From an uncultured Flavobacteriaceae bacterium (lineage in GTDB: Bacteria; Bacteroidota; Bacteroidia; Flavobacteriales; Flavobacteriaceae), in NCBI GenBank assembly GCA_943788695.1, contig CALSRG010000001.1, forward strand, positions 372,001-436,000: a stretch of 64,000 nucleotides of DNA. The letters run 5' to 3'. Both the position numbers and the translations under genes were made by a program. Of the stretch, positions 8,543 through 17,907 are shown one piece after another. The number at the start of each line of letters is the position of its first letter. Within the stretch, counting starts at the first letter, position 1. The notes beneath the pieces are model-generated. The model did no database searches and was not told where the DNA came from. It saw only the letters and a list, made by a program, of their open reading frames with translations.

Positions 8543-9322
8543 ATGCCTAAGACAATTTCAGTCGCTATAACTGGTGCTAATGGTCAATTAGGGCAGTCTC
8601 TTAGATCAATTCAATCTCAATTCCCAAAGCTAAAACTGCTTTTTTTTGACCGTTCGGAATTAGACATTACTAATCCAGAGTCAGTCACATCGGTGTTTAA
8701 TCACTACACCTTTGATTACATTGTTAACTGTGCGGCCTATACAAATGTCGCTGCGGCAGAACATGACAAAGAAGCAGCAATGCTTTTGAACTGTTCAGCA
8801 GTAGGGCATTTAGCTGCTGCGGCTAACGATCAGAATGTATTTATGGTTCATATTTCGACAGACTATGTTTTTGATGGCACCAAATTAGACCCTTATTTGC
8901 CATCAGACAAAACCAACCCAATCAATGTTTATGGTAAAAGTAAGTTGCTCGGAGAACAACTTTTGTCAAAGCAGTGTGAGCAATATGCCATCATTAGAAC
9001 TTCGTGGGTTTATTCTGAGTTTGGCTCAAATTTTTTTACAAAAGTTAAGTCCGAAAGCCGATTTGGGCGAATCATTGAGTATAACCAACGAATATCGAGG
9101 TTGCCCTACATATGCTCCTGATCTGGCCAAATATATTTTAGATGGTATCAATAATGAAAATTTGCCAGTTGGGATTTCACACTTCACCGGTGGACAAGTG
9201 ATGTCCTGGTATGATTTAGCCTAAAAAAACTATTGCCAAATGCCGACATCAAAATGGCACCAAACGAAGAAGAGCCCCAAGCTCTAAAAAGACCTAAAAA
9301 CAGTGCTTTAGCCAATTTATAA
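8543..9322 (+). pseudogene. rfbD: dTDP-4-dehydrorhamnose reductase, frameshifted
   Basis: The first frame (to its stop at 9121) has the Rossmann start GANGQLGQSLR, the YIVNCAAYTNV segment, STDYVFDG, and the catalytic YGKSKLLGE. After FFTK the family sequence jumps to the next frame, which carries ESLSITNEYRGCPTYAPDLA up to a stop at 9222. The last part (a KRPKNSAL motif ending at 9322) is back in the original frame. The two shifts are consistent with one extra base in the A run at 9040-9043 and one missing base near 9220-9222. The enzyme makes dTDP-L-rhamnose; rfbABC are not in this window. Either a recent pseudogene or sequence errors. Confidence 0.8.
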
Positions 9323-9356
9323 CAATTATTGATTCATCGGTATAGAATATGCAATA

Positions 9357-10516
9357 ATGAATATTAGTTTACCAGAAAGTTGTTGTTTTTTGCCTAATGT
9401 TATGCATTTTGAGCACTCAAGGGATGCTCAATTTTTTTGTCCTCAACCTTGCCGGAAATGGCGGACTCAAGTCTCTGTTACCTCCGATTTCGATTGCACT
9501 GCTTTTTTGTTTCGTTTTGTTATTTAAAAACAAGAGTTTTAGATTGAAAGTCTTTGACATTATTTCTAATTGCATATATTGTGATTCTGTTATTAATAAG
9601 CGTTTTTTCAGGGCTACAGATTTCTACAATTTTCTATACTTTTCGAGAATTGCTTTTACTTTTTATTTTGATATTATTGGCCGAAAATACGGCCATTTCA
9701 CAATCTCAGGCACAATCGATAAACAGACTTTTATTTGTCTTAAATATTGTTGAATTTGGCAGCAGTTTTTTAATACATATATTGTAGGCTCAGAGGTATA
9801 CATGAAAACGCTGACTGGTCGTTTCTTTTGGCCTAAAGACCCAAAATATTTTTTTACCATTTCCACATTTTATGATTTTATAAGATCACCAGGATTGGTT
9901 GGTCAATTCGCCGATTTAGGCCTCTTTGCGGTTTTATCTTTTTTCATTTTTTTAAGGCAAAAAGCTTCCAAAATTTACAAAGGTGCCGCATTACTTTTGG
10001 TGATTTTAGCACTTTCACGTACAGCCTATGTGCCTTTGGTGATTTACCTATTATAATTATTTTTTTACGAGCCAGCGGGTGATTAAATTTCTAATTAAAT
10101 ATTATGCTATTCTTTTTATGATTTCGATTCCTATAATTTGGGTTCTATTTCAAAAAAGAGTGTTTTCAACAGAATCCTTATTGATGCGTTTCGATTTTTG
10201 GAATGATATTATTCAGCAGAAGAAGTTCAACTGGATGTTTGGCGGACGTATTGGTACGGTTGGCCAAGGCTCAGAATTAGGTTGGTTGTATTGCCCAAGT
10301 ATTGGGACAGTTATTGGATCTATTTATTTTTGACGTCTGGCCTTGTAGGCCTCATTTTGGTATTTAATTTCTTTTTTGAACGCGTGATGTCATAACCGCC
10401 TCCTTTCTGTTGTTGCAGTCGGATTTTTACTTTCTGGACTATTATACAACAGTGACTCAGAGCTACAGTTTTTTGCTTCTTTTCCCTTTTTTTATTTTTA
10501 CAATATAAACCGATGA
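9357..10516 (+). pseudogene. O-antigen polymerase/ligase-type membrane protein, multiply frameshifted
   Basis: No single long frame exists, but consecutive fragments in different frames read as one polytopic membrane protein: 9361-9555 (frame of MLCILSTQGML), 9555-9786 (many membrane helices, ending SINRLLFVLNIVE), 9781-10056 (GSEVYMKTLTGRFFWP and IRSPGLVGQFADLGLF), about 10045-10333 (TESLLMRFDFWNDII) and 10300-10516 (YWDSYWIYLFLTSGL, ending SFPFFYFYNINR and a stop). The order and the RFDFW element resemble Wzy/WaaL proteins, which polymerise or ligate polysaccharide repeat units. At least five frame changes are needed. The family assignment is by pattern and moderately sure. Confidence 0.6.
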
Positions 10517-11818
10517 GCCAAATGCTTAAAATGTCATGCCTTGAGCAATTTTATAGAGCCAGCTTGACAGAAAAGACCATTCTACCTAATGGCTGCTTTT
10601 CCAATATTACCCTAATGCCCTGCGAAGTGTCTCTATTGGACTGTTTTTTGCTGGCGGGCTTGAGCCAATTCAAATTGATGGACTATCCCTTCTCGAGAAT
10701 GGCTGAGGTTTTTTGGCGCATTTACCCTTGGGGTATTTTGCCCTGACCCTTTCTTTAGGTATTACGAGCGATATGGATTCTGGCTTTAATGAACTAGGGA
10801 CAACTTGCCGCATTGGTATTGATCCCATTTAGGATTTCTTTTGCTGAAAGGACAAGTTGACCTCCGATTTAATAAGACTATTTAAAATGATTTTTGTCGT
10901 TTCCTGCTTTCTGCTACATCAGCTATCAGGATAGTACAAATCATTTGGCATTGGGAAACTCGTTTTTGTGAGCGATTACAGAAGCCGAAGTAATTGCCTT
11001 CAATTTAGACTTGTTAGTTTCAGTCCCCGATTTTCTTGTTGATCGTGTATTAGGTCATAGACTTCAGAGAGTTTACTATTGCTGTTACCGACACTCATCC
11101 CACATATCAAGCCTTATGGTTAGTGATTTCAGTCTTGTTTATTATGAAATCATGGGTAAATCAACCGATGAAAAAATGGTACCTAGCCCTCTTAATTGGT
11201 ACAGCTTGTTTTTGGGTTTATTTTATAGGATCTCGAATGGGACAATTAGGCATGGCATTAATTATAGGTTCCCTTTTATTCACTCAAATAGCCGATCTCC
11301 GAATAAAATTAGGCATTTACATCTTGCTTATCATGGGTCTTTTGGCCATGTATCAGCACCCTAGATTTCAAGAAATTGCACAGGGATTTAATCCTTCCAT
11401 ATCTGCTGATCATATAGCGCACTACAATTCTTCTAATGTGCGTCTGGCCGTTTGGCATTGTACTATTGAAACGGTAAAGACAAATGTTTGGCTGGGTACG
11501 GGAGTAGGTGACTTACAGGCTGTTTTAAACTTGTGTTATAAAACCACTTTTAATGCTCCTGTATTCACTTGGACGAATTATAATACTCACAACCAATACT
11601 TACATTTTTGGGCCTCTGCAGGGCTGTTTGGCCTCTTGTCGCTCTTTTTTCAATGTTTTCTTTTAGGCCGATATTTTTTCAAAAACAAACGATTTGTTGC
11701 CATATCTGTTTTGATGGTGACATTGCTTTTTATGATGACAGAAAACATTTTAGTTAGGTCAGACGGTATTCATTTTTTCACGACTTTTATGGCCATCTTT
11801 TTTTATGCAAAACGATAA
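10513..11818 (+). pseudogene. Second O-antigen ligase/polymerase-type gene with broken 5' half
   Basis: The ATG at 10513 overlaps the stop of the preceding broken gene as ATGA. The 5' half is in several frames: SLGITSDMDSGFNELG near 10755-10800, then QLAALVLIPFRISFAER one frame over at about 10801-10850, FNKTILKMIFVVSCF near 10870, and FREFTIAVTDTHPTYQ at about 11063-11110. These fit the N-terminal half of Bacteroidota O-antigen ligase-type proteins, including the usual HPTY element. From about 11063 the frame stays intact to the end. Total span of about 435 codons is normal for the family. The very first part (10513-10745) is not recognisable. Confidence 0.6.
11123..11818 (+). CDS. O-antigen ligase family C-terminal domain (intact 3' part of the broken gene)
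   Basis: A 231-residue open frame holds the conserved half of a Wzy_C/O-antigen ligase protein: membrane helices, the GSRMGQLGMAL element, the periplasmic NSSNVRLAVWHC segment, VWLGTGVGDL, and NTHNQYLHFWASAGLFGL, followed by two more helices. These are the elements around the ligase/polymerase active region. The ATG at 11123 is inside a longer coding frame that begins with TDTHPTYQALW, so it is not a natural start. Whether this piece alone is made or works is doubtful. It overlaps the next glycosyltransferase start by 14 nt. Confidence 0.6.
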   Translation: MISVLFIMKSWVNQPMKKWYLALLIGTACFWVYFIGSRMGQLGMALIIGSLLFTQIADLRIKLGIYILLIMGLLAMYQHPRFQEIAQGFNPSISADHIAHYNSSNVRLAVWHCTIETVKTNVWLGTGVGDLQAVLNLCYKTTFNAPVFTWTNYNTHNQYLHFWASAGLFGLLSLFFQCFLLGRYFFKNKRFVAISVLMVTLLFMMTENILVRSDGIHFFTTFMAIFFYAKR

Positions 11819-12869
11819 GGTTTATATTAACGCTAGGTTCTTGAGGCAACAGGTCACAGGTGTGCAACGTTATGCAATTGAAATATCTAGACGACTCAAG
11901 GTGTTGTATGGAAACCAAATAATATTTGTCGCGCCAAAAGGGATCGTCAATAAAGCGGTTGGAAGAGAATTAAATGTTGTTTTTGTTGGTCGCTTTTCCG
12001 GGTATTTTTGGGAGCAAATAGAACTCCCATTATTCTTAAAAAGTAAAAGCAGCCCTCTTTTAGTGAATTTGTGCAATATGGCACCGCTATTGTACAGAAA
12101 TAAACTAATTACGATTCATGATATGGCATTTTTAGATTTGCCAGTTAATTTCAGTTGGCAATTTAGAACCGTCTACCAAACCATTATCCCCAAATTAGCG
12201 GCAACAGCAAAACACGTTGTTACCGTTAGTGAGTTTTCAAAAAGTCGAACATTACATCATTTAACAGCATTAAATGAAGAGGATATTTCGGTGATTCCAA
12301 ACGGTGTGGACTTGGATCGTTTCGCATCTCCTGCAGGACAAGAAAGAGAAAAGTATATTTTATCGGTAGCCTCAGGAAGTTTTAGGAAAAACATAGACAA
12401 TTTGGTTCGAGGGTTTCATCAATTTAACAAATCACAAAATGAAAAGTATAAATTATATTTGGTAGGAGATGATGATCGAATTTTTGAAAAGCAGCCAAAA
12501 CAGCCCAAGCATGAAAGCGTTCTTTTATTAGGTCGTGTGGACGATCAAGAATTAAGTCAGAGTTATGCTAAGGCAGCCCTTTTTCTTAATTTATCGAGCT
12601 ATGAAGGTTTTGGAGTTCCAGTTTTAGAGGCGCTTGCCCATAATACTCCAACAGTTTGTTCGGATATTGAAGTTTACCGGGAATTATTTCAAGATGCCGT
12701 TGTATTTGTAGATCCAAATAACCCATTACAAATAGCAGAAGGAATAGCTGCCGCATTAAACGGAAGTGCTAATGATCGTCGTGCGGAAAAGGCGAAAGAA
12801 CTTGTCAATCGCTTCAATTGGACGGATTCATGCGACAGGTTTAGTACACTGATCAATAAGTTTTCTTGA
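11805..12869 (+). CDS. Glycosyltransferase family 4 protein
   Basis: A 354-residue GT-B fold glycosyltransferase. N-terminal domain: YINARFLRQQVTGVQRYA, the usual donor-independent loop of this group. C-terminal donor-binding domain: YILSVASGSFRKNIDNLVRGF, LLLGRVDDQEL and the EX7E-type signature SSYEGFGVPVLEALA. It transfers a nucleotide-sugar-derived residue to the growing lipid-linked repeat unit at the inner membrane; acceptor and sugar are not readable from sequence, though similar proteins are often mannosyl- or rhamnosyltransferases. It overlaps the upstream ligase-type gene by 14 nt and is followed by a 178-nt gap. Confidence 0.85.
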   Translation: MQNDKVYINARFLRQQVTGVQRYAIEISRRLKVLYGNQIIFVAPKGIVNKAVGRELNVVFVGRFSGYFWEQIELPLFLKSKSSPLLVNLCNMAPLLYRNKLITIHDMAFLDLPVNFSWQFRTVYQTIIPKLAATAKHVVTVSEFSKSRTLHHLTALNEEDISVIPNGVDLDRFASPAGQEREKYILSVASGSFRKNIDNLVRGFHQFNKSQNEKYKLYLVGDDDRIFEKQPKQPKHESVLLLGRVDDQELSQSYAKAALFLNLSSYEGFGVPVLEALAHNTPTVCSDIEVYRELFQDAVVFVDPNNPLQIAEGIAAALNGSANDRRAEKAKELVNRFNWTDSCDRFSTLINKFS

Positions 12870-13016
12870 TCGTTTAATCTTAAAAAAAGGGTTTTTTGGT
12901 CATGTCACCCTGCAATGATGGTATTGGTAATAAGAAATAGCTTCAAAATTATACTCAGACCCAATCTCATGTTAGTCAAATCTTAATAAACCAACAGTCA
13001 AACCAACGAACTTCCT

Positions 13017-13024
13017 TATTTTTG
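13017..13024 (+). promoter_or_regulatory. Candidate -7 element for ugd
   Basis: TATTTTTG fits TAnnTTTG and sits 23 nt before the ugd ATG, in the only sizeable gap (12870-13047) between intact genes of the polysaccharide locus. No convincing -33 TTG is seen. Confidence 0.35.
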
Positions 13025-13047
13025 TTATTCATTAAAGTTAGAATCCT

Positions 13048-14364
13048 ATGAAACTTACTGTTGTTGGAACTGGATATGTCGGCTTGGTTACTGGAACCTG
13101 TATGGCCGAGACGGGTGTAGAAGTTCTCTGTATAGATAACAATGCGGAAAAAGTTGCCATGATGGAAAAAGGTCAGCTACCGATATATGAACCACACTTG
13201 GATGTGCTTTTTCAAAGAAATATAAAATCAGGCCGGTTAAAATTCTCTAAAGACTTGAAGGCAGGGTTGGATCATGCTACCATTATTATGCTGGCGCTTC
13301 CCACTCCAGACGGTGGCGATGGGTCGGCCGACCTTTCATATGTGCTTCAAGTAAGCGAGTCCATTGGAAAACAAATGACCGAATATAAAGTAATTGTTAA
13401 TAAGAGCACCGTTCCAGTAGGCACAGCAGAAAAGGTTAAAACCACACTAAGCCAATTCACCTCGATCCCTTTTGATGTCGTGTCAAATCCAGAATTTCTC
13501 AGAGAAGGATTTGCTGTTGACGATTTTTTAAAACCCGAACGCATAATTATTGGATCTGAATCGGCGCGCGCCGTTGAGCTTATGAAGCAGCTTTATGGAC
13601 CTTTTGTTCGGTCTGGCAATCCTATTATCGTGATGGACGAAAAGTCGTCAGAATTGACCAAATACGCAGCCAATGCCTTTTTGGCCACTAAAATTACTTT
13701 TATGAATGAGATTGCCAATTTTTGCGAAAAAGTTGGTGCTGATGTTGATATGGTTAGACGTGGCGTTGGCACGGACTCACGTATTGGCAAGCGATTTTTG
13801 TTTCCTGGAATCGGGTATGGCGGATCGTGTTTTCCAAAAGATGTGAAGGCTTTGTTTCAATCGGGTCAGCAAGTTGATTACACTTTTAATATTTTGAACG
13901 CGGTGATCCAATCAAATGATCAACAGAAAAAAATACTTTTACCTCGCATAGAAGCATATTTTAAAGGACAATTAAAAGGGAAGACTATTGCTATTTGGGG
14001 CCTGGCGTTTAAGCCAGAAACGGACGACATTCGCGAAGCCCCCGCTCTTTTTATGATTGAAGGTCTGTTAAAGGCTGGCGCGATTATCAAAACATACGAC
14101 CCTGAGGCTATGCCGAATGTGCAAAAGGTATTTGGCGATAAGATTCTTTACTGCTCAAACAAATATGAAGCCGCAACGGGAGCCGATGCGCTATTGATTT
14201 GCACAGAATGGAGTATTTTTAGATCGACAGACTTCGAGCGCTTAAAAACACTCATGCTCTCACCATCGATTTTTGATGGTCGGAATCTTTATGACACCAA
14301 AACCCTTCGGGAAGAAGGTTTTTATTACAGCTCCATCGGTAGAGCATTGATCCAATCAGAATAA
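13048..14364 (+). CDS. ugd: UDP-glucose 6-dehydrogenase
   Basis: Oxidises UDP-glucose to UDP-glucuronate with two NAD. The 438-residue length is normal. The NAD-binding motif [10 protein letters not shown] is at residues 7-16, SNPEFLREG at about 146-154, and the catalytic cysteine is C261 in [10 protein letters not shown]. The C-terminal UDP-binding domain includes [16 protein letters not shown]. The next gene, 8 nt downstream, is a UDP-glucuronate decarboxylase-like gene, so the pair should give UDP-xylose as well as UDP-glucuronate for the polysaccharide. Confidence 0.96.
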   Translation: MKLTVVGTGYVGLVTGTCMAETGVEVLCIDNNAEKVAMMEKGQLPIYEPHLDVLFQRNIKSGRLKFSKDLKAGLDHATIIMLALPTPDGGDGSADLSYVLQVSESIGKQMTEYKVIVNKSTVPVGTAEKVKTTLSQFTSIPFDVVSNPEFLREGFAVDDFLKPERIIIGSESARAVELMKQLYGPFVRSGNPIIVMDEKSSELTKYAANAFLATKITFMNEIANFCEKVGADVDMVRRGVGTDSRIGKRFLFPGIGYGGSCFPKDVKALFQSGQQVDYTFNILNAVIQSNDQQKKILLPRIEAYFKGQLKGKTIAIWGLAFKPETDDIREAPALFMIEGLLKAGAIIKTYDPEAMPNVQKVFGDKILYCSNKYEAATGADALLICTEWSIFRSTDFERLKTLMLSPSIFDGRNLYDTKTLREEGFYYSSIGRALIQSE

Positions 14365-14372
14365 TTACAGAT

Positions 14373-15371
14373 TTGAAAAACAACAATCAAAGGGTTTTAA
14401 TAACAGGTGCGGCTGGGTTTTTGGGCTCACATCTTTGCGACCGCTTCTTGTTAGAGGGGTATCAGGTGATTGGGATGGATAATTTTATCACAGGCCATAA
14501 AGACAATCTGGATCATTTGAGTGACAATGAAAACTTTCAGTTTATTGAACATGATGTTACAGAGTTTGTTAGCCTTGACGGCCCTTTAGATCATATTTTA
14601 CATTTCGCTTCACCGGCAAGCCCTATTGATTATATCAAAATTCCTATTCAAACTCTAAAAGTTGGATCGTTAGGCACTCATAATTTATTAGGTCTGGCCA
14701 AGGCGAAAGGTGCTCGAATTCTAATTGCGTCAACATCCGAGGTTTACGGTGACCCCTTAGTTCATCCTCAAACAGAAAATTATTTTGGCAATGTGAACAC
14801 TATTGGTCCTAGAGGGGTATATGACGAGGCGAAGCGCTTTCAAGAATCGTTGTCGATGGCTTATCATCGTGTTCATGGTTTGGACACCCGGATAGCTCGA
14901 ATTTTTAACACCTATGGCCCGAGAATGCGTCTCAATGATGGACGTGTAGTGCCGGCTTTTATTGGGCAAGCGCTTCGAGGTGAAAACCTTACTATTTTTG
15001 GAGATGGGATGCAAACCAGATCGTTTTGTTATGTTGATGATTTGGTTGAGGGGATTTTGAGATTGCTGCTCAGTGATTATACTGATCCAGTTAATTTGGG
15101 AAATCCAGACGAAATTACCATTAAAGCATTCGCCGAAGAAATATTACACCGTTCCAAAAGCGATTGTAAGCTTGTTTATCTTGAAATGTCAGAGAACGAC
15201 CCTCTTCAACGTCAGCCCGATATTGGTTTGGCTAAAAAACTTTTAGATTGGCAGCCTATTATACCAAGAAACGAGGGCATCGAATACACTTTTAATTATT
15301 TTACTGCGTTGCCAAAAGAACAATTGCTGCGCAAAGAGCATAAGGATTTTACTGCCCGAATTAAACAATAA
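14373..15371 (+). CDS. UDP-glucuronate decarboxylase (NAD-dependent epimerase family)
   Basis: A 332-residue short-chain dehydrogenase/reductase of the UXS type. The NAD motif [10 protein letters not shown] is at residues 11-20. ASPASPIDY near 80-87 and Y150-xxx-K154 (YDEAK, with the preceding [11 protein letters not shown]) are characteristic of UDP-xylose synthases, as is [10 protein letters not shown]. It converts UDP-glucuronate to UDP-xylose. The start is a TTG at 14373, 8 nt after the ugd stop; there is no ATG before the nucleotide-binding motif. A dTDP-glucose dehydratase is the main alternative but lacks the ASPASP element. Confidence 0.9.
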   Translation: MKNNNQRVLITGAAGFLGSHLCDRFLLEGYQVIGMDNFITGHKDNLDHLSDNENFQFIEHDVTEFVSLDGPLDHILHFASPASPIDYIKIPIQTLKVGSLGTHNLLGLAKAKGARILIASTSEVYGDPLVHPQTENYFGNVNTIGPRGVYDEAKRFQESLSMAYHRVHGLDTRIARIFNTYGPRMRLNDGRVVPAFIGQALRGENLTIFGDGMQTRSFCYVDDLVEGILRLLLSDYTDPVNLGNPDEITIKAFAEEILHRSKSDCKLVYLEMSENDPLQRQPDIGLAKKLLDWQPIIPRNEGIEYTFNYFTALPKEQLLRKEHKDFTARIKQ

Positions 15372-15435
15372 ATTTGGATTTGATTGATCCTAGAACGCAT
15401 ATCAATATGGCAATAATTCAATTCTAAAGAACAAT

Positions 15436-16551
15436 TTGAAGGTAGCGATAATTCATTATTGGTTTATTCACCGAAGGGGTGGTGAAAAGGTGGTTGAATC
15501 CATCTTGAAACTATATCCGCAGGCTGATATTTATACCTTGTTTTATGATCCAAAAACATATGGAAATTATTTATCCAAAAATACCATTTACACCTCTGCA
15601 TTAAACCTCCCGATACTCAGACGGTATTACAAGTTATTGTTTCCACTTTATCCTTTCGGTATAAGATCTCTTAAACTTAAATCGAAATACGATTTAATTA
15701 TTTCTTCAGAATCTGGTCCAGCAAAAGGCGTAAGCAAACCGGTTGACACCCCTCATCTCTCATATGTTCATACGCCAATGCGCTATTGTTGGGTCGACCG
15801 CAAGTCATACTTGCAATCCATCAACGGCATATTAAGACCAGTGGTCAATTTTTTATTAAATCGTTTACAACGATGGGATATTTCCACGATTGAAAATGTG
15901 AACCTCTATATTGCCAATTCTGAAAACGTGAAACAACGTATTCTGAAATATTATAACAAATCATCAATTGTTATTTATCCTCCAATTTCACCGAAATTAT
16001 TTTTAAAGCCACTTATTGATACGGAAAAAGAAATCTATATCAGTTTGGGAGCTATTGTCCCCTATAAGAAAATAGAATTGCTGGTTGATACGTTTAACGA
16101 AAACGGCAAGTCATTAGTTATTATTGGCGATGGGAGCGAAAAACAAAGCCTTATTTCCAAGGCTAAGCCAAATATTAGCTTTGAACCATATTTGCCATGG
16201 GAGAAAATTGAAGCCTACTTTTCAAAATCAAAAGCACTCATTTTTCCTGGCGAAGAAGATTTAGGAATGATTCCATTAGAAGTAATGGCATACGGGATTC
16301 CGGTTATTGCATTTGCTAAGGGAGGCGCCTTTGAGACAGTGCTTTATGAAGACTCTGATTTTTCGGTTTCAACAGGTGTTTTCTTTGATGAACAAACCCC
16401 GCAGTCATTACAACAAGCCATTGATATTTTTGAAGATAATGAAGCCAAGTTTAATAAACACTTTATAAGAGATCACGCTCAAAAGTTCAAAGAAGATGTA
16501 TTTTTACAAAAAATGAAAAGTAATATTGAAGCATTCCTCTCGAGTCAATGA
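15436..16551 (+). CDS. Glycosyltransferase family 4 protein
   Basis: A 371-residue GT-B glycosyltransferase. It begins MKVAIIHYWFIHRRGGEKVVE, with the GG loop at the acceptor side, has SYVHTPMRYCW near residues 109-119, and a C-terminal donor domain with YISLGAIVPYKKIELLVDTF and the EX7E-type FPGEEDLGMIPLEVMAYGIPV. The start is a TTG at 15436. It overlaps the sugar transferase gene by 4 nt (ATGA), so the two are translationally coupled, and it may add the second sugar to the primer made by that enzyme. The sugar specificity is unknown. Confidence 0.85.
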   Translation: MKVAIIHYWFIHRRGGEKVVESILKLYPQADIYTLFYDPKTYGNYLSKNTIYTSALNLPILRRYYKLLFPLYPFGIRSLKLKSKYDLIISSESGPAKGVSKPVDTPHLSYVHTPMRYCWVDRKSYLQSINGILRPVVNFLLNRLQRWDISTIENVNLYIANSENVKQRILKYYNKSSIVIYPPISPKLFLKPLIDTEKEIYISLGAIVPYKKIELLVDTFNENGKSLVIIGDGSEKQSLISKAKPNISFEPYLPWEKIEAYFSKSKALIFPGEEDLGMIPLEVMAYGIPVIAFAKGGAFETVLYEDSDFSVSTGVFFDEQTPQSLQQAIDIFEDNEAKFNKHFIRDHAQKFKEDVFLQKMKSNIEAFLSSQ

Positions 16552-17906
16552 AATTTAACAAAAACAGATACTCTTTTTTAATAAGACCTATGTCGTTTTT
16601 CATAGATCTGTTTTTGATCTTTTTAGTAACTTTTATTTCAGGAGATTCAAATTTTTATAATCCATTATTTTTGGGTTATACTTATGTTTTCTGGATTGTC
16701 TCCGCTTATTTTTCCAATTATTATATTGTTTACAGATCTACATTGGTTTACAGACTTTTGTTTTTATGTGTCAAACAATATATTTTATTCTTCATTGCTT
16801 TCTTTGCCTATTTTGGACTCTTTCGAGAAGGAAGTCTGGTGGACAACCAAATATTGATCTTAATCTCCATAGTATCAGTCTTGTTTCTTGCGAAAATGGG
16901 GCTTTATTTTGCTTTGAAAGCATATAGAAACTTAGGCAGTAATTATCGGAAAGTAGTTTTTATCGAGCCCGATGAAAACGCCGCTAAGATCATGAAACTC
17001 TTTCAACGCAAAAAAAGTCTGGGCTACCAGTATGAGGGATTCTTTTCTGATAAGCACCTAGACAACAACTTAGGGTCGATTTCTGATAGTTTTGAGTATA
17101 TTATGTCATTTGGCATCGATGAAATTTATTGCTCTTTGTCAGAATTAGACAAAAAGGAGGTTCAGAATATTATGAAATTTGCCAATACAAATAACATTGT
17201 GGTCAAACTTATTCCTGACGCATCAGAGCTTTACAGTAAAAGCACAACCATTGAGTATTACGACAACACTTTATCTGTTTTAAAGGTAAGAAGGCTCCCT
17301 TTCGACCGAATTGAAAGTTATGTCATCAAGAGAAGTTTTGACATTATTTTTTCTGCATTTGTTTGTGTATTAATTTTGACATGGGTTGTTCCAATTTTAT
17401 GGATCTTAATTAAGATTGAGTCAAAGGGTCCAGCAATTTTTAAGCAGCAGCGCGAAGGCCTGTATGGCGAAAAATTCATGTGTTATAAATTCCGTTCAAT
17501 GCGTCTAAATAAAACTTCAGACAGCGCGCACGCTACAGAAAAAGATGTCCGAGTAACGCGCATAGGTAGATTTATTAGAAAGACGAGCATTGATGAACTC
17601 CCTCAGTTTTTTAATGTTTTAAAAGGAGACATGAGTGTTGTAGGCCCTCGCCCTCATCTCGAAAAATTGTCGGTAGAATATCAAAAAGATGTTGACGATT
17701 ACCTAAAAAGACACGTCATAAAACCGGGCATAACGGGCCTTGCCCAGGTTAGCGGCTTTAGGGGTGAGGTTAAGAAAAAATCAGATATTATAAACAGAAT
17801 CAGGTTAGATATTTTTTATATCGAAAATTGGTCCCCGCTATTGGATTTTAAAATAGTTTTGCAAACAGTGTACAATGCCATTCGAGGCGATAAAAAAGCA
17901 TATTAG
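16548..17906 (+). CDS. Undecaprenyl-phosphate sugar phosphotransferase (WcaJ/WbaP-like)
   Basis: A 452-residue polyprenyl glycosylphosphotransferase that starts repeat-unit synthesis by moving a sugar-1-phosphate onto undecaprenyl phosphate. Four to five N-terminal membrane helices (about residues 10-125) are followed by a cytosolic Rossmann-like segment, a further helix near 265-285, and the catalytic bacterial sugar transferase domain: FKQQREGLYGEKFMCYKFRSM, TRIGRFIRKTSIDELPQ, VVGPRPHL and KPGITGLAQVSG. The length and topology fit the WcaJ class. It is the last biosynthetic gene of the locus, with purD starting 1 nt after its stop. Confidence 0.93.
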   Translation: MKFNKNRYSFLIRPMSFFIDLFLIFLVTFISGDSNFYNPLFLGYTYVFWIVSAYFSNYYIVYRSTLVYRLLFLCVKQYILFFIAFFAYFGLFREGSLVDNQILILISIVSVLFLAKMGLYFALKAYRNLGSNYRKVVFIEPDENAAKIMKLFQRKKSLGYQYEGFFSDKHLDNNLGSISDSFEYIMSFGIDEIYCSLSELDKKEVQNIMKFANTNNIVVKLIPDASELYSKSTTIEYYDNTLSVLKVRRLPFDRIESYVIKRSFDIIFSAFVCVLILTWVVPILWILIKIESKGPAIFKQQREGLYGEKFMCYKFRSMRLNKTSDSAHATEKDVRVTRIGRFIRKTSIDELPQFFNVLKGDMSVVGPRPHLEKLSVEYQKDVDDYLKRHVIKPGITGLAQVSGFRGEVKKKSDIINRIRLDIFYIENWSPLLDFKIVLQTVYNAIRGDKKAY

Positions 17907-17907
17907 C

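Noticed and set aside
10513..10746. Separate 77-codon gene after the first polymerase/ligase remnant
   Set aside because: Its start is probably that of the second ligase-type gene, but the product itself is unlike any protein and the frame breaks soon after.
9000..11200. Insertion sequence or phage causing the damage in the polysaccharide locus
   Set aside because: No transposase, integrase or terminal repeats are visible; all breaks can be explained by small indels.
12870..13047. Regulatory RNA or attenuator before ugd
   Set aside because: Only a weak A/T stem and a -7-like element are seen; no riboswitch or leader peptide pattern.
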